This document shows positions 60,166 to 64,000 of a stretch of 64,000 nt of DNA, in pieces. The position numbers were made by a program, and so were the translations under genes. Position 1 is the stretch's first letter. Each line of letters begins with the position of its first letter. Source of the DNA: Actinopolyspora saharensis (GTDB lineage Bacteria > Actinomycetota > Actinomycetes > Mycobacteriales > Pseudonocardiaceae); assembly GCF_900100925.1 (NCBI RefSeq), contig NZ_FNKO01000002.1, positions 2,232,001-2,296,000 on the forward strand, given 5' to 3'. The notes below the pieces were generated by a model. That model did not search any database and was not told where the DNA came from. It worked only from the letters and a program-made list of their open reading frames with translations.

Positions 60166-60999
60166 ATGGCGAACCAGGGCCCGTTGTCCGCACGTCTCCG
60201 CGCCCTCCTCGCGGTGCTGTCCCGCATCGCCCTCGCCGCGAGCGTGCTCGTCGCGGCGGCGCTGGGGGTGGGGCTGGTCGCGGTGCTGGGGGCGCCCGCT
60301 TCCGCCCCGCAGGCCGGTCCCGCGCCGGAGGCTCGGGTGGAACCGGCCGAGGTGGAGCCGGGCTCGGCGCCTCCCGGCGGCGGAAGTCCCGAGGCGAAAC
60401 CGAGCACTGAGGACGGAGCGGACCAGGGAGCTCCGGTGCGGCAGTGGGCCGACGAGGTGGCGGCGGTGGCCGACGTCCCGGCACGCGCCCTCGTTTCCTA
60501 CGTTCGGGCGGATCTGGCCATGCGCGACAGGCAGCCCGGCTGCCGGATCGACTGGGCCACCCTGGCCGGGATCGGCAGGGTCGAGTCCGACCACGGTCGC
60601 TACGGCGGGCGCAGGCTGGGGGCCGACGCGGTCCCCTCCAGCCCGATCATCGGGGTGCCGCTGGACGGCGGTTCGAAGGTGCGGGAGATAACCGACACCG
60701 ACGGTGGGGCCCTGGACGGGGATCCGGTGCACGACCGGGCCGTCGGGCCCATGCAGTTCATCCCCTCCACCTGGGCGAGGTGGAGCACCGACGGCGACGG
60801 TGACGGGACCGGGGATCCGCACGACCTGGACGACGCCGCCATGGCCGCCGCGCGCTACCTCTGCGCCGGGGGACGGGACATGCGCACGGGGCAGGGCTGG
60901 TGGTCGGGCGTGCTCTCCTACAACAGTTCGGAGTCCTACGCGAAGAAGGTATTCGCGCTGGCGGAGGACTACGCGGAGGCGGCGAACCGCCGCGAGTGA
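60166..60999 (+). CDS. Membrane-anchored lytic transglycosylase 2
   Basis: A 277-residue paralogue of the preceding gene with the same layout: signal anchor (RIALAASVLVAAALGVGLVA), Pro/Ala/Glu-rich linker, then the SLT domain with catalytic Glu in AGIGRVESDHGRYGG and DRAVGPMQFIPSTWARW. The tandem pair looks like a local duplication, though the linkers have diverged. ATG at 60166, 101 nt after gene 1. Same strand as mazG and eno. Confidence 0.92.
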   Translation: MANQGPLSARLRALLAVLSRIALAASVLVAAALGVGLVAVLGAPASAPQAGPAPEARVEPAEVEPGSAPPGGGSPEAKPSTEDGADQGAPVRQWADEVAAVADVPARALVSYVRADLAMRDRQPGCRIDWATLAGIGRVESDHGRYGGRRLGADAVPSSPIIGVPLDGGSKVREITDTDGGALDGDPVHDRAVGPMQFIPSTWARWSTDGDGDGTGDPHDLDDAAMAAARYLCAGGRDMRTGQGWWSGVLSYNSSESYAKKVFALAEDYAEAANRRE

Positions 61000-61014
61000 G
61001 GGCCGTTCCGACGC

Positions 61015-61262
61015 AGGCGCTTGCGAGCCTGCGCAGCCGGCACCGTCGCGAGCATCCCGAGCGGCCGGAGACCCGGACCGAAACTCCTGATCGGGGCGTC
61101 GCCCCAATGCAGATGCTTCGAGCCTGCGCAGCCCGACCGACCGCGGGTTCTCAGTCTCGGGCCTCGTGAGGAAGGCCCGACGTTGTGTAGGCCGCTACCC
61201 GATGTCGGGCCTACCGGAGCGAGACCCCGACTGAGGTTCCGCCACGCAACCACCCGAGCAGA
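61015..61262 (-). repeat. Structured intergenic repeat, copy H with two tail modules
   Basis: On the minus strand it starts about 20 nt after the stop of the TPR gene (61283). The outer stem CTCAGTC/GACTGAG and central stem AGGCCCGAC/GTCGGGCCT are perfect. The inner stem is CTCG/CGAG plus GGG/CCC. Apical GTAG-CGGC-CTAC. The tail module is present twice; the second has a perfect CGCAGGC/GCCTGCG hairpin. Lies between convergent lytic transglycosylase 2 and the TPR gene. Confidence 0.9.
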
Positions 61263-61282
61263 CCAAGCTGCCGACCGGCTGC

Positions 61283-63213
<1,931 letters not shown>

Positions 63214-63216
63214 CCC

Positions 63217-63759
63217 ATGCCCACCGGGCGACCGCCTGAACGCGATCGGCAACGGCGCGGGGGGAACACGACGCGCCGCGCCCGGGAGTCGGCGCGTGAG
63301 CGGCGCCCGAACGGGGGATCGGGAGGCAGAACCGTGTCGCGGCGGTCGGGCAAGAGCACCCGGCCGCCCGCCGGCACCGGTGGTGCGTTCAAACTTTCCT
63401 CGACCCGGCGGGCGGCCGTGCTGGCGATTCTCGTCTGCGCCATGGCGCTGAGCGTCTCCGTGCCGTTGCGGACCTATCTCGGTCAGCGCGACGAGCTGGC
63501 CGACCTGGAGAGCAGGGAGCACCGGCTGGGCGAGGAGGTGCAGCGGCTCGCCGAGCGCAAGACGGAGCTGTCCGACCCGCAGCGGCTGGAGACGGAGGCG
63601 CGCGAGCGGCTCGGCTACGTCCGTCCGGGCGAGACCCCCTACATCGTCGACCTGCCGTCAACGCCACCCGGCGATTCCGGGGACAACAACGGGGACTCGA
63701 AGGAGAAACCCTGGTACCAGAAGCTTTGGAAGGCCCTGACCGGAGGGGAGGGGAAGTGA
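63217..63759 (+). CDS. FtsB/DivIC-like septum formation initiator protein
   Basis: A 180-residue single-pass membrane protein. A basic cytoplasmic N-terminus (about 1-60) is followed by one membrane helix (AAVLAILVCAMALSVSVPL, about 67-85), an extracytoplasmic coiled coil (LADLESREHRLGEEVQRLAE) and the family end RLGYVRPGETPYIV. It joins FtsL and FtsQ at the division site. ATG at 63217 is 3 nt after the eno stop. Its stop overlaps the DUF501 start. Same position as mycobacterial Rv1024. Confidence 0.92.
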   Translation: MPTGRPPERDRQRRGGNTTRRARESARERRPNGGSGGRTVSRRSGKSTRPPAGTGGAFKLSSTRRAAVLAILVCAMALSVSVPLRTYLGQRDELADLESREHRLGEEVQRLAERKTELSDPQRLETEARERLGYVRPGETPYIVDLPSTPPGDSGDNNGDSKEKPWYQKLWKALTGGEGK

Positions 63760-64000
63760 CCGTGTCGGGTGTGGAACCGCCCGGTGAACCCACCGCGGAC
63801 GAGCACGACCGGGAAGTCGTGCGCAGGCAGCTCGGACGTCCGCCCCGCGGAATGCGGGACGTGGTGACCAGGGACGCCTCGGGAGAGCCGACCGTGGTGC
63901 GCACCAGCCCGCGCCTGCCGGACGGGACCCCCTTCCCGACGCTGTACTACCTCACGTCCCCCAGGCTGGTCACCCTGGTGTCCACTCTGGAGTCGGAGGG
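63756..64000 (+). CDS. DUF501 protein (partial, 3' end outside window)
   Basis: GTG at 63756 overlaps the FtsB-like stop (GTGA). The visible ~81 residues (REVVRRQLGRPPRGMRDVV, TSPRLPDGTPFPTLYYLT and VTLVSTLES) match the N-terminus of DUF501, a conserved actinobacterial family found right after the FtsB/DivIC-like gene and before ppx. Function unknown. A GTG at 63762 is an alternative start. Confidence 0.9.
   Translation, partial: MTVSGVEPPGEPTADEHDREVVRRQLGRPPRGMRDVVTRDASGEPTVVRTSPRLPDGTPFPTLYYLTSPRLVTLVSTLESE

Overview
The window is a 64 kb piece of a high-GC actinobacterial chromosome. GTG starts, 4-nt start/stop overlaps, acidic proteins, resuscitation-promoting factors, and a DUF397/DUF3558/EspG cluster point to the order Pseudonocardiales (Saccharopolyspora/Actinopolyspora-like); this placement is inference. 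Many genes follow an order I recall from Mycobacterium tuberculosis: sdhCDA facing cdd-deoA; metG-tatD-rpfB-rsmA-ispE; pth-rplY; prs-glmU; mfd; glpD/TetR/flavoprotein/lipid kinase (like Rv2249c-Rv2252); and mazG-lytic transglycosylase-eno-DivIC/FtsB-like-DUF501.

Layout. 1-5 kb: succinate dehydrogenase (minus strand) facing pyrimidine nucleoside salvage. 5-11 kb: a coiled-coil protein, an acidic unknown, an SMI1/KNR4-like protein and a PadR/HAAS pair. 11-14 kb: deoC with two aldehyde-dehydrogenase genes that together resemble a split two-domain ALDH16. 14-28.6 kb: metG, tatD, two Rpf genes, a CYP152-type P450, rsmA, an S-box (SAM) riboswitch with a short leader peptide ahead of metNIQ, ispE and an ABC-F ATPase. 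28.7-38 kb: a secreted unknown, pth, rplY, an Nramp-like transporter, prs, glmU, a GGDEF protein and tRNA-Gln. 38-50.7 kb: a fatty-acid desaturase, TetR, thioesterase, mfd, and a glpD/TetR/AGPS-like/lipid-kinase block. 50.9-56.7 kb: an accessory cluster tied to type VII (ESX) secretion (XRE regulator, DUF397, DUF3558 lipoproteins, PE-like, PPE-like, EspG) carrying clear scars of duplication and deletion. 56.9-64 kb: a SurA-like lipoprotein, mazG, two lytic transglycosylases, a TPR protein, eno, an FtsB/DivIC-like gene and a partial DUF501 gene.

The most unusual signal is a dispersed intergenic repeat, seen at nine loci in full or truncated form. Full copies are about 150-200 bp and fold as a long nested hairpin. 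Its stems change sequence between copies while keeping pairing, and a GTAG-N4-CTAC hairpin in the apical region is almost invariant. Every copy lies just downstream of a stop codon, in the same orientation as the gene it follows. This argues for a structured 3'-UTR RNA, or a mobile palindrome that inserts directionally at gene ends. The second notable region is the ESX-associated cluster. There one DUF397 gene has been fused, across a 12-bp microhomology, to the tail of a PE-like ESX substrate; its XRE partner has an in-frame TGA in the helix-turn-helix; and only the last 21 codons of a second XRE gene survive.
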